DNA of 64,000 bases from Streptomyces sp. NBC_00078 (GCF_026343335.1 NZ_JAPELX010000001.1:3100001-3164000), one strand, 5' to 3'. Positions 1-8,954 are shown, counted from the stretch's first letter. The notes: generated by a model from the letters alone, not told the origin. A program made the numbers and translations.

Positions 1-18
1 GCCTCCAAGGTGGGCTGA
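1..18 (+). CDS. 3' end of an upstream gene (partial)
   Basis: The first six codons read Ala-Ser-Lys-Val-Gly-stop in frame 1 and stop 6 bases before the next gene. That tight spacing suggests the last residues of the preceding operon member. A substrate-binding protein would be expected just before two ABC permeases, but nothing here proves it. Confidence 0.4.
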   Translation, partial: ASKVG

Positions 19-24
19 GCGGCG

Positions 25-906
25 ATGGGCTGGCGGCCGACCCTGCGCCCGTACGTCCTGATCGTCCCCGCGCTGCTGCTGACCTGCGGGATCCTCTATC
101 CCTTCGGACTCGGGCTCTACTACACGCTGTTCGACTTCTCGGCGAGCAAACCGCGGCCGGACATGGTGCGGTTCCAGAACTACGAGACGGTCTTCACGCA
201 GGACGCCTTCTGGAACTCCGCGTGGGTGACCGTGCTGTACGCCGTCGGGGCCGCCGCGGTCGAGACCGTGCTCGGGGTCGCCGTCGCCCTGCTGCTGCAC
301 CGTTCGTCGATCGTCGGCCGGGTGCTGGAGAAGATCCTCATCCTGCCGCTGATGATCGCCCCGGTGATCGCCGCGATCATCTGGAAGCTGATGCTCCAGC
401 CGTCGGTCGGGGTGGTGAACCACCTGCTGAAACCCTTCGGGCTGGGCGGAGTCCAGTGGACGGACACCCCGACGGGCGCGCTGCTGTCGTCGATCGCCGT
501 GGACGTCTGGGTCTACACCCCGTTCGTGGCGATCCTCGCCCTGGCCGGTCTGCGGTCGCTGCCCACCTCCCCCTTCGAGGCGGCGGCCGTGGACGGCGCG
601 GGCTGGTGGTACACCTTCCGGCGGCTGACCCTGCCGATGCTGTGGCCGTACGTCCTGGTCGCGGTGATCTTCCGGTTCATGGACTCGCTGAAGGTCTTCG
701 ACATCATCTACGCCCTGACGGAGGGCGGCCCGGGCGACTCGACCGTCGTCCTGCAGATCCGTGCCTACCTGGAGGCGATCCGCTTCCAGCGCTACAGCTT
801 CGGGATCAGCTACACGATCGTGCTGTGGGCCGTGGTGTACCTGGCCGCGATGGCGCTCGTACGCCATCTCGGCACGATCCAGCGGAAGGCGGCCGAGGCG
901 AAATGA
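25..906 (+). CDS. Sugar ABC transporter permease, MalF/UgpA type
   Basis: A 293-residue integral membrane subunit of a carbohydrate ABC importer. It has about six hydrophobic helices, the first near residues 10-30. The cytoplasmic EAA loop that contacts the ATPase is visible near residue 186 (EAAAVDGAG). The ATG start lies 6 bases after the previous stop. Its stop overlaps the start of the second permease (ATGA), so the two are translationally coupled. The downstream kinase and dehydrogenase suggest a sugar or polyol substrate. The substrate cannot be read from the sequence. Confidence 0.9.
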   Translation: MGWRPTLRPYVLIVPALLLTCGILYPFGLGLYYTLFDFSASKPRPDMVRFQNYETVFTQDAFWNSAWVTVLYAVGAAAVETVLGVAVALLLHRSSIVGRVLEKILILPLMIAPVIAAIIWKLMLQPSVGVVNHLLKPFGLGGVQWTDTPTGALLSSIAVDVWVYTPFVAILALAGLRSLPTSPFEAAAVDGAGWWYTFRRLTLPMLWPYVLVAVIFRFMDSLKVFDIIYALTEGGPGDSTVVLQIRAYLEAIRFQRYSFGISYTIVLWAVVYLAAMALVRHLGTIQRKAAEAK

Positions 907-1733
907 CCGTCAAAAAACGCCTGTTGGGATGGCTGGCCGATGTCGCGCTCATCCTCTACTTCGTCTTCGCCCTGTTCCCGGTCGCCTGGATGGTGATCCT
1001 GTCCCTGAAGCCCGCGAACCAGCTCTTCAGCACCTACTTCTCCTTCACGCCGACCCTCGGCTCGTACCGGACCGTCCTCGGCGACAGCGAGGGCATCCCG
1101 TTCGTGCGGTTCTTCGTGAACAGCCTGGTGGTGTCGGTGGGGGCGGTCGTGCTGTCGCTGGTGGTCGGGCTGCCGGCGGCGTACGCGTCGGCCCGCTGGC
1201 GGTTCAAGGGCTCGGAGAACCTGATGTTCACGTTGCTGTCGTTCCGGTTCGCGCCCGAACTCACCGTGATCATCCCGCTGTTCGTGCTCTACCAGAAGCT
1301 CGGGCTGTTCGACACGTACGTCGGCATGATCTGGGTCCTGCAGCTCGTCACACTCCCGCTGATCGTGTGGATCATGCGGTCCTACTTCGCCGATCTGACA
1401 CCGGAGCTGGAGCAGGCGGCCCTGCCGGACGGCTACACGCGCAAGCAGGCCTTCTTCAAGGTCGCCCTGCCGCTGGTCAAGCCGGGCATCGCGGCCGTGT
1501 CGCTGCTGGCCTTCATCTTCGCCTGGAACAACTTCGTCTTCCCGCTGATCCTCACCTCCAACGAGGCCCAGACGGTGACCGTGGGCGCCCTGTCCTTCCT
1601 CGGCGGCGACCGCCCCAAGTACAACCTCACGGCCGCGGCGGCGCTGGTGTCGGTCGTACCGCCCCTGCTGCTGGCCCTCACCATCCAGCGGTATCTGGTG
1701 CGGGGCCTTTCGTTCGGGGCGGTGAAGTCGTGA
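903..1733 (+). CDS. Sugar ABC transporter permease, MalG type
   Basis: A 276-residue second permease that should pair with the preceding one. Hydrophobic helices begin near residue 12. The EAA-type loop appears near residue 165 as EQAALPDGYT, with Pro inside the usual motif. The ATG overlaps the upstream TGA by 4 bases, and its own TGA overlaps the GTG of the next gene, so the operon is continuous. The fold assignment is secure; the substrate is not known. Confidence 0.9.
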   Translation: MTVKKRLLGWLADVALILYFVFALFPVAWMVILSLKPANQLFSTYFSFTPTLGSYRTVLGDSEGIPFVRFFVNSLVVSVGAVVLSLVVGLPAAYASARWRFKGSENLMFTLLSFRFAPELTVIIPLFVLYQKLGLFDTYVGMIWVLQLVTLPLIVWIMRSYFADLTPELEQAALPDGYTRKQAFFKVALPLVKPGIAAVSLLAFIFAWNNFVFPLILTSNEAQTVTVGALSFLGGDRPKYNLTAAAALVSVVPPLLLALTIQRYLVRGLSFGAVKS

Positions 1734-2818
1734 TCGGGCTGCGGGGGATCAGAAAGGCGTACGGCCGGGTCACCGCCCTCGACGGGCTCGAACTGGACGT
1801 GTCCGAGGGCGAGTTCTTCTGTCTGCTCGGTCCCTCCGGTGCCGGCAAGACGACCACGCTCAAGACCGTCGCCGGGCTGGAACAGCCCGACTCCGGGACG
1901 GTCCTGCTCGACGGCAGGGACATGGCGGGCATCGAGCCGTACGACCGGGGTGTGGCGATGTGCTTCGAGAGCTACGCCCTCTACCCGCACCGCTCGGCCT
2001 ACGACAACCTGGCCTCCCCGCTCCGCTCGCCACGCCACCGCCTGCCGGCCGCCGAGGCCCGCGACCGTATCGGCGCCATCGCCGAACTGCTGGGCATCAG
2101 CGCCCTGCTGGACCGCCGGGTCGGACAGCTCTCCAACGGCCAGCGCCAGCGCATAGCCCTCGGCCGGGTCCTGGTCCGCCCCGCCCGCGCCTTTCTCCTC
2201 GACGAGCCCCTCTCCCACCTGGACGCCAAACTCCGCCAGCAGATGCGCGCCGAGCTGAAGGCGATCGGAGCGGTACAGAACACGACGACTCTCTACGTCA
2301 CCCACGACTCCCTGGAGGCGCTGGCGCTCGGCGACCGGATCGGGGTGATCCGGGACGGGCGGATCGTGCAGACGGGGACGCGGGAGGAGATCTGGTACCG
2401 GCCGTGCGACACGGAGGTGGCTCGGGCCTTCGGGCGGCCGCGGATCAATCTGCTGCCGGGGACGGTGACCGAGGACGGCGGCTTCCGGTCGGCGGACGGG
2501 AAGGTGGAGCTGCCGCTCCGGGCGAAGGCGCAGGCCGGCACGGACGTACTGGTCGGCGTGCGGCCCCGGGACATCGCGCTGAAGGGCGTCGCGGGCCACC
2601 AGCTCACCGGCACCGTCTACGTCACCGAGGTGCTCGGCCGTTCCGTGGAGGTGACGGTCCGGCTGGGCGGGCAGCACGCGTCGCTGGTCGCCCCGCGCGG
2701 CGACACGGCCGGGCTGCGTCCCGACGATCCGGTACGGCTGACCGTCCGGCCTGAGAACCTGCTGCTGTTCGAGGCCGACCGGCCTGGGCGTCCGGGACGA
2801 CTGATCGGGACACGATGA
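1730..2818 (+). CDS. ABC transporter ATP-binding protein (first of two)
   Basis: A 362-residue nucleotide-binding subunit of the MalK/UgpC type. It shows Walker A (GPSGAGKTT), a signature with Asn in place of the first Gly (LSNGQRQR), Walker B (FLLDEPLSHLDA), and the switch His in VTHD. A TOBE-like regulatory domain follows from about residue 240. The GTG start overlaps the preceding permease stop. A second, different ATPase lies two genes downstream, so the importer probably uses an ATPase heterodimer, as in the rhizobial GlpST system. That pairing is inference. Confidence 0.9.
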   Translation: MIGLRGIRKAYGRVTALDGLELDVSEGEFFCLLGPSGAGKTTTLKTVAGLEQPDSGTVLLDGRDMAGIEPYDRGVAMCFESYALYPHRSAYDNLASPLRSPRHRLPAAEARDRIGAIAELLGISALLDRRVGQLSNGQRQRIALGRVLVRPARAFLLDEPLSHLDAKLRQQMRAELKAIGAVQNTTTLYVTHDSLEALALGDRIGVIRDGRIVQTGTREEIWYRPCDTEVARAFGRPRINLLPGTVTEDGGFRSADGKVELPLRAKAQAGTDVLVGVRPRDIALKGVAGHQLTGTVYVTEVLGRSVEVTVRLGGQHASLVAPRGDTAGLRPDDPVRLTVRPENLLLFEADRPGRPGRLIGTR

Positions 2819-3669
2819 GCAGCAACAACAGCGCACATCAGCAGGGGCCCGCGGCCCGCCGGGCCGCCATGGCCGAGCAGGTCCTGGCCGACGGCTCGGC
2901 GACCGCGGCCGAGCTCGCCGAACGCTTCGGGGTGAGCCTGATGACCATTCACCGGGACCTCGACGAGCTGGAACGGCAGGGCATCGTCAGGAAGTTCAGG
3001 GGTGGGGTGACCGCCCAGCCGTCCGGGGTCTTCGAGTCGAACGTGCAGTACCGGCTGAAGACCATGCGCGCCGAGAAGGCCGCCGTCGCCGAGCACGCGG
3101 TGAAGGCGATAGAGCCCGGCATGGCGATCATGCTGGACGACTCCACCTCCACCCTGGAGATAGCCCGCAGGCTCCGCCTCGGTGACATCACCCCGCTCAC
3201 CGTCGTCACCAACTTCCTGGAGGCCATCAACCTCCTCTCCGACCAGCGGGGCATCCATCTGATGGCCCTGGGCGGGGAGTACGACCCGCTGCACTCCTCC
3301 TTCCTCGGCGTCTCCTGCGTCGAGGCCGTCCAGTCGCTGCGCGTGGACGTCTGCTTCGCCTCCACGTCGGCCGTGCACGGGGGCTATGCCTACCACCAGG
3401 AGCAGCACATCGTGTCCGTGAAGCGGGCGATGCTCGACTCGGCCGCCCGCAACGTCCTGCTGATCGACCACACCAAGCTCGCCCGGGTCGCCCTGCACCG
3501 GGTCGTCCCGCTGTCCCGCTTCGACCTGCTCCTCGTGGACGACGGGGCGTCGGCGGAGGCACTGCGGGACCTGGACGAGCACCAGGTCCGTTACGAGGTG
3601 TGCGCCACGACTGCCACCACAGCCACCACAGCCACGAGGGGCGGCGATGACCGAGCTGGAGCTACGTGA
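2815..3669 (+). CDS. DeoR-family transcriptional regulator
   Basis: A 284-residue regulator. The N-terminal winged helix (residues about 12-65, with VSLMTIHRDLDELERQG as recognition region) is followed by a DeoR C-terminal sugar-phosphate sensor domain starting near AIEPGMAIMLDD. It is encoded between the two ATPase genes and overlaps the upstream one by 4 bases, so it is co-transcribed with its likely targets. The C-terminus ends in a low-complexity Thr/Ala tail from a short repeat near 3610-3635, and the gene overlaps the next by 23 bases. The likely effector is a phosphorylated sugar made by the FGGY kinase (inference). Confidence 0.9.
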   Translation: MSSNNSAHQQGPAARRAAMAEQVLADGSATAAELAERFGVSLMTIHRDLDELERQGIVRKFRGGVTAQPSGVFESNVQYRLKTMRAEKAAVAEHAVKAIEPGMAIMLDDSTSTLEIARRLRLGDITPLTVVTNFLEAINLLSDQRGIHLMALGGEYDPLHSSFLGVSCVEAVQSLRVDVCFASTSAVHGGYAYHQEQHIVSVKRAMLDSAARNVLLIDHTKLARVALHRVVPLSRFDLLLVDDGASAEALRDLDEHQVRYEVCATTATTATTATRGGDDRAGAT

Positions 3670-4726
3670 TCTGCGCAAGACGTACCGGTCCCGGGGCCGG
3701 CCGCCGGTGGACGCCGTACGCGGCATCGACCTCGCACTGCACTCAGGGGAGCTGCTCGGGCTGCTGGGCCCCTCCGGCTGCGGCAAGTCCACGACCCTGC
3801 GGATGATCGCCGGCCTGGAGACCGTGACCGGCGGGGACATCGTGGTGGCCGGCAGGTCCGTGACCGGCCGTCCCGCACAGTCCCGCAACATGGGGGTCGC
3901 CTTCGAGAACTACGCGCTGTATCCCCCGCTGACGGTGGCGGAGAACCTGGCCTTCGGGCTGAAGGCGCGCAGGGGAAGCGCCCGGAGGGACGTGGCGCGC
4001 AAGGTCGCCGAGATCGCCGACCGCGTCGACCTCACCGGCATCCTCCACGCCCGCCCGGCGGGCCTGTCCAGCGGCCAGAAACAACGGGTCTCCCTGGCCC
4101 GCGCGCTCGTCCGCGAACCGGACGTACTGCTGCTGGACGAACCCCTCTCCCACCTCGACGCCACCCAGCGCGACACCACGCGCCGCGAACTCAAGCGCAT
4201 CCAACGGGACTTGGGCCATACGACGATCCTGGTCACGCACGACCAGGAGGAGGCCCTCACCCTCGCCGACCGGATCGCCGTGATGAAGGACGGTGTCATC
4301 CAGCAGCTCGGCACGCCCTACGAGATCTACGACAGCCCCGCCAACGTGTTCGTCGCGGACTTCGTCGGCGAACCCGCGATCAACCTGCTCCCCGGCATCG
4401 CGGACCCGGACGGTCACGCCCGGCTGTCGGCCGCGGTACGGATCGCGCTGCCTCTGCCGGTGCCGGCCGGCCGCGAGGTCGTCGTCGGTATCCGCCCCGA
4501 GGACCTGCAGCTCACCGGCGACGAGGGCCTGCCCGCCCGGGTCGTCGCCCACGAACCCCTCCTGGAGGCGGGCATCGCCACCCTCGCCCTCGACGGCGTC
4601 GAGCACTCCCTCGTCGTCCTCACCGACCCCGAGGTGCGCCTCGCGCACGACGAGCCCGTACGGGTCACCGCCGACGCGCGCCTCACCCATGTCTTCGACG
4701 CCGAGACGGGAGACTCGCTGCGATGA
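3647..4726 (+). CDS. ABC transporter ATP-binding protein (second of two)
   Basis: A 359-residue MalK/UgpC-type ATPase with Walker A (GPSGCGKST), signature LSSGQKQR, Walker B (LLLDEPLSHLDA), switch His (VTHD) and a C-terminal TOBE-like domain. The signature differs from that of the first ATPase (LSNGQ), so the two are not recent duplicates. The ATG lies inside the 3' end of the DeoR gene, with GAGGGG about 6 bases upstream as a ribosome site. Its TGA overlaps the next ATG. Confidence 0.9.
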   Translation: MTELELRDLRKTYRSRGRPPVDAVRGIDLALHSGELLGLLGPSGCGKSTTLRMIAGLETVTGGDIVVAGRSVTGRPAQSRNMGVAFENYALYPPLTVAENLAFGLKARRGSARRDVARKVAEIADRVDLTGILHARPAGLSSGQKQRVSLARALVREPDVLLLDEPLSHLDATQRDTTRRELKRIQRDLGHTTILVTHDQEEALTLADRIAVMKDGVIQQLGTPYEIYDSPANVFVADFVGEPAINLLPGIADPDGHARLSAAVRIALPLPVPAGREVVVGIRPEDLQLTGDEGLPARVVAHEPLLEAGIATLALDGVEHSLVVLTDPEVRLAHDEPVRVTADARLTHVFDAETGDSLR

Positions 4727-5805
4727 GCGATCCGACGAGTGAGCCGACGAGCGGTCCGACGAGCGAACCCGTGCGCGAATCCGTGAGCGAACCCGTGCGC
4801 GTCGTCGCCGCCGGTGACCACTTCGTCCTGCCGTCGCTCATCACGGCGGCGATCGGCCGTGAAGCCGCCTGTGACGTGCGCGAACTGACCCTCGGCTGGC
4901 CGCTGGAACCCTTCGGCCCGGTCGCCGAGGTGACGGAGGCCAGTGACGCCGAGGAGGAGCTGATCGACTCACTCGCCGGCGCCCAGGTGCTGGTAACCCA
5001 GATGGGGCCGGTGACGGAACGCGTCCTGGCGGCCTGTCCTGATCTGCGGCTGGTCGTGGTGTGCCGGGGCGGCCCGGTCAACGTCAACCTGGACGCGGCC
5101 AAGCGGCACGGCGTCCGCGTCTGCTTCGCCCCGGGCCGCAACGCCGCCGCCACCGCCGAGTTCACCGTCGGCCTGCTCCTGTCGGCCCTGCGCCGCATCC
5201 CCCAGGCGCACACCCTCCTCGCAGGACAGGGGAGCTGGGAGGGGGCGACGTATTACACGTACGAGCACAGCGGTCTGGAGCTGGAGGACCTGCCCGTCGG
5301 GCTCGTCGGCTACGGCGCCGTGGGCAGCCGGGTGGCCCGCGCGCTGTGTGCCTTCGGCGCGCAGGTGATGGTGTACGACCCCTATGTGCGTGGCGAGATC
5401 CACGGTCTGCGGGTCGCCTCACTGAACGAACTCCTGCGCAGCTCCCGGGTGATCACGCTGCACGCGCGGCTCACGCCGCAGACGCGCGGCCTGATCGGCG
5501 CCCGTGAACTGGCGCTGCTGCCGCGGGGCGCGGTGGTCGTGAACGCGGCCCGCGGCCCGCTGCTCGACGAGGACGCGCTGTGCGACGCCCTGGAGAGCGG
5601 GCAGTTGTCGGCCGCCGCCCTCGACACCTACGTACAGGAGCCGCTGCCGGCGGACTCGCGGCTGCGCGCGCTCGCCGAACGCGTCGTACTGACCCCGCAT
5701 CTGGGCGGCGCCTCGCGTGCGGTGGCGGAGAAGGCGGCGCGGATCGCCGCGGCGGAAGTGGGGCGCTGGGTGCGCGGGGAGGCGCTGGCGCACGCTCTGA
5801 CCTGA
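4723..5805 (+). CDS. D-2-hydroxyacid dehydrogenase (phosphoglycerate-dehydrogenase type)
   Basis: A 360-residue NAD-dependent dehydrogenase. The Rossmann motif is near residue 190 (GLVGYGAVGSR). The family catalytic triad is present: Arg in HARLTP, Glu in VQEPLP, His in TPHLGGAS. The first about 24 residues are a low-complexity run of TSEP/VSEP units. Conserved sequence starts at VRVVAAGDHF, so a later start (GTG near 4795) is possible. As part of the operon it probably oxidises or reduces an acid derived from the imported sugar. The exact substrate is unknown. Confidence 0.85.
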   Translation: MSDPTSEPTSGPTSEPVRESVSEPVRVVAAGDHFVLPSLITAAIGREAACDVRELTLGWPLEPFGPVAEVTEASDAEEELIDSLAGAQVLVTQMGPVTERVLAACPDLRLVVVCRGGPVNVNLDAAKRHGVRVCFAPGRNAAATAEFTVGLLLSALRRIPQAHTLLAGQGSWEGATYYTYEHSGLELEDLPVGLVGYGAVGSRVARALCAFGAQVMVYDPYVRGEIHGLRVASLNELLRSSRVITLHARLTPQTRGLIGARELALLPRGAVVVNAARGPLLDEDALCDALESGQLSAAALDTYVQEPLPADSRLRALAERVVLTPHLGGASRAVAEKAARIAAAEVGRWVRGEALAHALT

Positions 5806-5836
5806 GTGCCGGGAAGTGTCGTTCGTTCGTATGCAG

Positions 5837-5942
5837 CGCCGTCGGGGCTGGTCGCGCCCGCGCGGCGGAGCCGCACATCGGCTGTGACATCAGCCGCTGC
5901 CGCGGCGGGCCCCGGGCCCCTTGGGGCGCTGCCGGACCGCTA
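5837..5942 (+). repeat. Streptomyces intergenic palindromic repeat (copy 1)
   Basis: The gap between the dehydrogenase and kinase genes contains ctggtcgcgcccgcgcggcg and several nested GC palindromes, ending in a gccccttggggc hairpin. Related wording recurs at 57838-57876 and in part at 7540-7580. This matches the dispersed non-coding repeats commonly seen between Streptomyces genes. The hairpin could tune read-through into the kinase gene. Confidence 0.5.
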
Positions 5943-5955
5943 AGGAGAGCGCGTT

Positions 5956-7380
5956 ATGTACGTCGGGATCGATGTGGGCACGTCCATGGTGAAGGCCGCC
6001 GCGTTCGACGCCGAGGGACGTGAACTGGCCGTCGAGGCACGCCCGGTGGGGCTCGCGCTGCACGGAGGCCTCGTCGAGCAGGACATGGAGGAGGTGTACG
6101 CGGCCGTCGTCGGCGTGCTGCAGGAGTTGACGGCGCGCGTGCCCGGGCCCGTCGAGCTGGCCGGCCTGACGGGGCAGGGCGACGGCGTGTGGCTGGTCGA
6201 CAAGGAGGGGCGCCCGGTCCGCCCCGCGGCGTCGTGGATGGACGGCCGCGCCCATGAGCTGCTCGACCAGTGGCTGGCGGACGGCACCTTCGAGGCGGTG
6301 TTCCGGCGGACCGGGAGCGCCATGTTCCCGGGCTGCCCGGGCCCGCTGCTGGCCTGGTTCGACCGCTTCGAACCGCACTCCCTCGATGCCGCTGCCACCG
6401 CCCTGTACTGCAAGGACATGGTGTTCCGGCGGCTGACCGGCGCCCCGGCGACCACCGACGTGTCGGACGCGTCGATGCCGTTCCTCGACCCGCGCACGAG
6501 GGAGTACGACAACCGCGCGGTCGAGCTGCTCGGCCTCACCCACCGCCGCGGACTGCTCGCGCCCGTCGGCGACCCGATCACGACGGCCGAGACGCTCGGC
6601 GAGGGCCTGCCGTCGGGCACACGGCTCGCCAACGGCCCCTACGACCTCCCCTCCTGCGCCCTCGGCGCGGGCGTGACGACACCAGGGGACGGTCTGCTGA
6701 TCGTCGGCACCTGCCTGGCCAGCCTGGTCGCGACGACCGACCTCGACCTGACGGGGGAGCCCGCCGGCCTGTACATCTCCACCGACCGACCCGGCCACCG
6801 GCTGCGCGCCATGCCCGCGATGGTCGGCACGGCGGCCCTGGACTGGGTGCTGTCGACCACCGGCGTCCACCACGAGGAGGTCGACGCACTGCTCGCCGAG
6901 GCGCCGCCCGGTGCGAACGGCGTGCGCGTCCTGCCGTACTTCGCCCCGTCGGGTGAGCGCGCCCCCTTCGTGGAACCGCGCCTGCGTGCCGAACTCACCG
7001 GTATCTCCCTGGAGTCGACGAAGGGCGACCTGATCCGCGCCACCTGCGAGGGCATCGGCTTCGCGGCCCGGCACTGCCTTGAGGCCGCCGGCCTCACGGG
7101 CACGCTCGCGGTCTGCGGCGGCGGCACCCGCAGCCCCGCGTGGATGCGGCTGCTCGCCGACGTCCTCGGCCGTCCGCTCAAGGTCGTCGAGGGTGAAGTG
7201 GGCGCGCGCGGTGCGGTGCTGGCGGCGGCCCAGCGGTACGGGGTCGCCCTGGACGCGTCCGCCTGGACCGAGCCGACGAGGGTGGTGGACCCGGACGCGG
7301 GACGGGCGGCGTACTACGCGAAGGCCTACGAGGACCATCTGTCCCGGCTCGCGGCGGCCCGGGGCCGGGCACGCGGGTGA
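5956..7380 (+). CDS. FGGY-family carbohydrate kinase
   Basis: A 474-residue sugar or polyol kinase. The N-terminal phosphate-binding motif is GIDVGTSMVKA (residues 4-14) and the catalytic-loop region contains LTGQGDGVWLVD. The C-terminal ATP-binding half has AVCGGGTRSPAWMRLLADVL. The wording resembles erythritol/xylulose kinases of the family, but substrate assignment by eye is unsafe. A strong AAGGAGA ribosome site precedes the ATG. It is separated from the operon by 150 bases of palindromic repeat but in the same direction. It would phosphorylate the imported substrate. Confidence 0.85.
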   Translation: MYVGIDVGTSMVKAAAFDAEGRELAVEARPVGLALHGGLVEQDMEEVYAAVVGVLQELTARVPGPVELAGLTGQGDGVWLVDKEGRPVRPAASWMDGRAHELLDQWLADGTFEAVFRRTGSAMFPGCPGPLLAWFDRFEPHSLDAAATALYCKDMVFRRLTGAPATTDVSDASMPFLDPRTREYDNRAVELLGLTHRRGLLAPVGDPITTAETLGEGLPSGTRLANGPYDLPSCALGAGVTTPGDGLLIVGTCLASLVATTDLDLTGEPAGLYISTDRPGHRLRAMPAMVGTAALDWVLSTTGVHHEEVDALLAEAPPGANGVRVLPYFAPSGERAPFVEPRLRAELTGISLESTKGDLIRATCEGIGFAARHCLEAAGLTGTLAVCGGGTRSPAWMRLLADVLGRPLKVVEGEVGARGAVLAAAQRYGVALDASAWTEPTRVVDPDAGRAAYYAKAYEDHLSRLAAARGRARG

Positions 7381-7604
7381 ACGACGCGACGACGAGGCGT
7401 TCGGTGCGGCGCCGGCCGGGAAGAGTCCGCGCCGCGGTGCCGGGGTGAACGATTTGAGGGACGATTTCGGGGACGATTCCAAGGCGCCTTCGCCGAGTAC
7501 GCGCTGTACTACCGCCTGGGGGGTCGACGTGGGTGTGTGGCCGCCCGCGGCGGAGCCGCTGTCCGATACCGCCCGGAGCAGGCGGTGAGCGCGAGGAGAG
7601 GTTG

Positions 7605-7832
7605 ATGACCGAGATCGAGCGGGAGTGCCCGACGTGCCGGAGCAGGCAGAGGTTCCGCCTGCTCACCAACGCGGAGAAGGCGGCCGTCCGTAAGAAGAAG
7701 GGCCCCCGCTTCTTCGTGGGCAACCTGTGGCGCTGCACGGCCAAGGGGTGCCTCTGGTACCAGCCGTACCTGAACCGGGGCGGGGGCGAGCGCCTTCCCG
7801 AGGAGTTCGGGGAGGCGGCCAAGGGCAGGTGA
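7605..7832 (+). CDS. Small cysteine-rich (zinc-ribbon-like) protein
   Basis: A 75-residue protein with CPTC near residue 10 and CTAKGC near residue 46, a spacing that could bind one zinc. The body is basic and aromatic (AVRKKKGPRFFVGNLWRC). The start was chosen at ATG 7605 because AGGAGAGG lies just upstream; an earlier in-frame start at 7533 has no ribosome site. No function is recognised. A perfect hairpin terminator follows at 7857-7889. Confidence 0.7.
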   Translation: MTEIERECPTCRSRQRFRLLTNAEKAAVRKKKGPRFFVGNLWRCTAKGCLWYQPYLNRGGGERLPEEFGEAAKGR

Positions 7833-7856
7833 CGGCGGGAGGACCCGGACGGCGCG

Positions 7857-7889
7857 AAGGCTCCGCGAGTACGTGTCTCGCGGAGCCTT
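7857..7889 (+). terminator. Hairpin terminator, 13-bp perfect stem
   Basis: AAGGCTCCGCGAG (7857-7869) pairs perfectly with CTCGCGGAGCCTT (7877-7889) around a 7-base loop. It lies 24 bases after the small cysteine-rich gene and should end its transcript. Confidence 0.85.
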
Positions 7890-7922
7890 CCGGTAGCCGG
7901 GCCTCCGGTGGATCGTGCCGTC

Positions 7923-8123
7923 ATGGCGAATCCACGGAAGATGTACTGCGAGACCTGCCGCCACGACGAGGGGCACAGTCCGCTGACGAAGGACCAGCAG
8001 GACAAGCTCCGCGGCGCCACCGGGCGCAGGTACGTGGGCGACTTCTTCGTCTGCGACTGCGGGACCCTGCGAACCGGCCTGAACTCGTCCCCCTTCGACC
8101 GGCCCCGGCGGCTGCCCGACTGA
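7923..8123 (+). CDS. Small cysteine-rich hypothetical protein
   Basis: A 66-residue protein with CETC at residues 9-12 and CDCG near residue 45, again a possible zinc-binding pair. It lies 90 bases after the previous small cysteine-rich gene and shares the motif layout CxxC, aromatic stretch, C, though the sequences are not otherwise alike. ATG 7923 was chosen; GTG at 7908 is also in frame. It converges on the DsbA-like gene, 18 bases away. Function not recognised. Confidence 0.65.
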   Translation: MANPRKMYCETCRHDEGHSPLTKDQQDKLRGATGRRYVGDFFVCDCGTLRTGLNSSPFDRPRRLPD

Positions 8124-8141
8124 GCCGCCCCGCTCAGGGGG

Positions 8142-8804
8142 TCACAGGTTGCTGAAGTCCGGTCCCGCCGTCCGTGTCCGCTTGATCTCGTAGAAGCCGG
8201 GGACCGAGGCGACAGCGAGGGTGCCGTCCCAGAGCCTGGCGGCCTCCTCGCCCTTGGGAGCCGGGGTGACGACGGGGCCGAAGAAGGCGATCTGCTCGCC
8301 GTCCGCACCGGGGACGGCGATGACCGGGGTGCCGACCTCCTGGCCGACCTTCTCGATGCCCTCCTTGTGGGAGGCGCGCAGCTCGGCGTCGAACTCGAAG
8401 TCCTCCTGGTCGGCGTAGTCGATCAGGTCGGCGGGCAGGCCGACGTCGGCCAGGGCGCCCACGATCGCCTCGACGGTCGGGCCCTCGCCCTGGTTGTGGA
8501 TGCGGGTGCCGAGCGCCGTGTAGAGGGGGCCGACGACGTCCGCGCCGTGCTTCTGCCAGGCCGCGGTCACCACGCGCACCGGCTTCCAGGCCTTGGTCGC
8601 GAGCATCTCCCGGTACTGCTCGGGCAGCTCGTCGATCCGGTCCTCGTTCAGCACGGCCAGGCTCATGATGTGCCAGTGGACCGATATGTCCCGGACCTTC
8701 TCCACTTCCAGCACCCATCGGGAGGTCATCCAGGCCCAGGGGCACAGCGGGTCGAACCAGAAGTCGACGGGGGTCTTGGCGGACGACGTCGCGGTCTCGG
8801 ACAT
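8142..8804 (-). CDS. DsbA-family thioredoxin-fold protein (Rv2466c-like)
   Basis: A 220-residue protein of the DsbA/FrnE type. The N-terminus DFWFDPLCPWAWMTSRW closely resembles the mycothiol-dependent reductase Rv2466c of M. tuberculosis, which has a CPWC active site. Here the second cysteine is Ala (Cys21-Pro-Trp-Ala24), leaving one redox thiol. A cis-Pro loop is visible as GTPVIAVPG. ATG at 8804 follows TAGGAGAG. It is divergent from pepN, sharing a 150-base promoter region. It probably works with mycothiol in the cytoplasm (no signal peptide). Confidence 0.85.
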   Translation of the reverse strand: MSETATSSAKTPVDFWFDPLCPWAWMTSRWVLEVEKVRDISVHWHIMSLAVLNEDRIDELPEQYREMLATKAWKPVRVVTAAWQKHGADVVGPLYTALGTRIHNQGEGPTVEAIVGALADVGLPADLIDYADQEDFEFDAELRASHKEGIEKVGQEVGTPVIAVPGADGEQIAFFGPVVTPAPKGEEAARLWDGTLAVASVPGFYEIKRTRTAGPDFSNL

Positions 8805-8954
8805 GGCTCTCCTAGGAATACGGCCGTTTCCCAGGGCAACACCGGGCATCACCGACCCCATTCCCGGGTGTCCGGCGTCAGGTGCACATGGCAGGATCGG
8901 TCCTGTTCCGCCGCACCCCACCCATGCCCGACATGTCCCGAGGGAGTACCGCCC

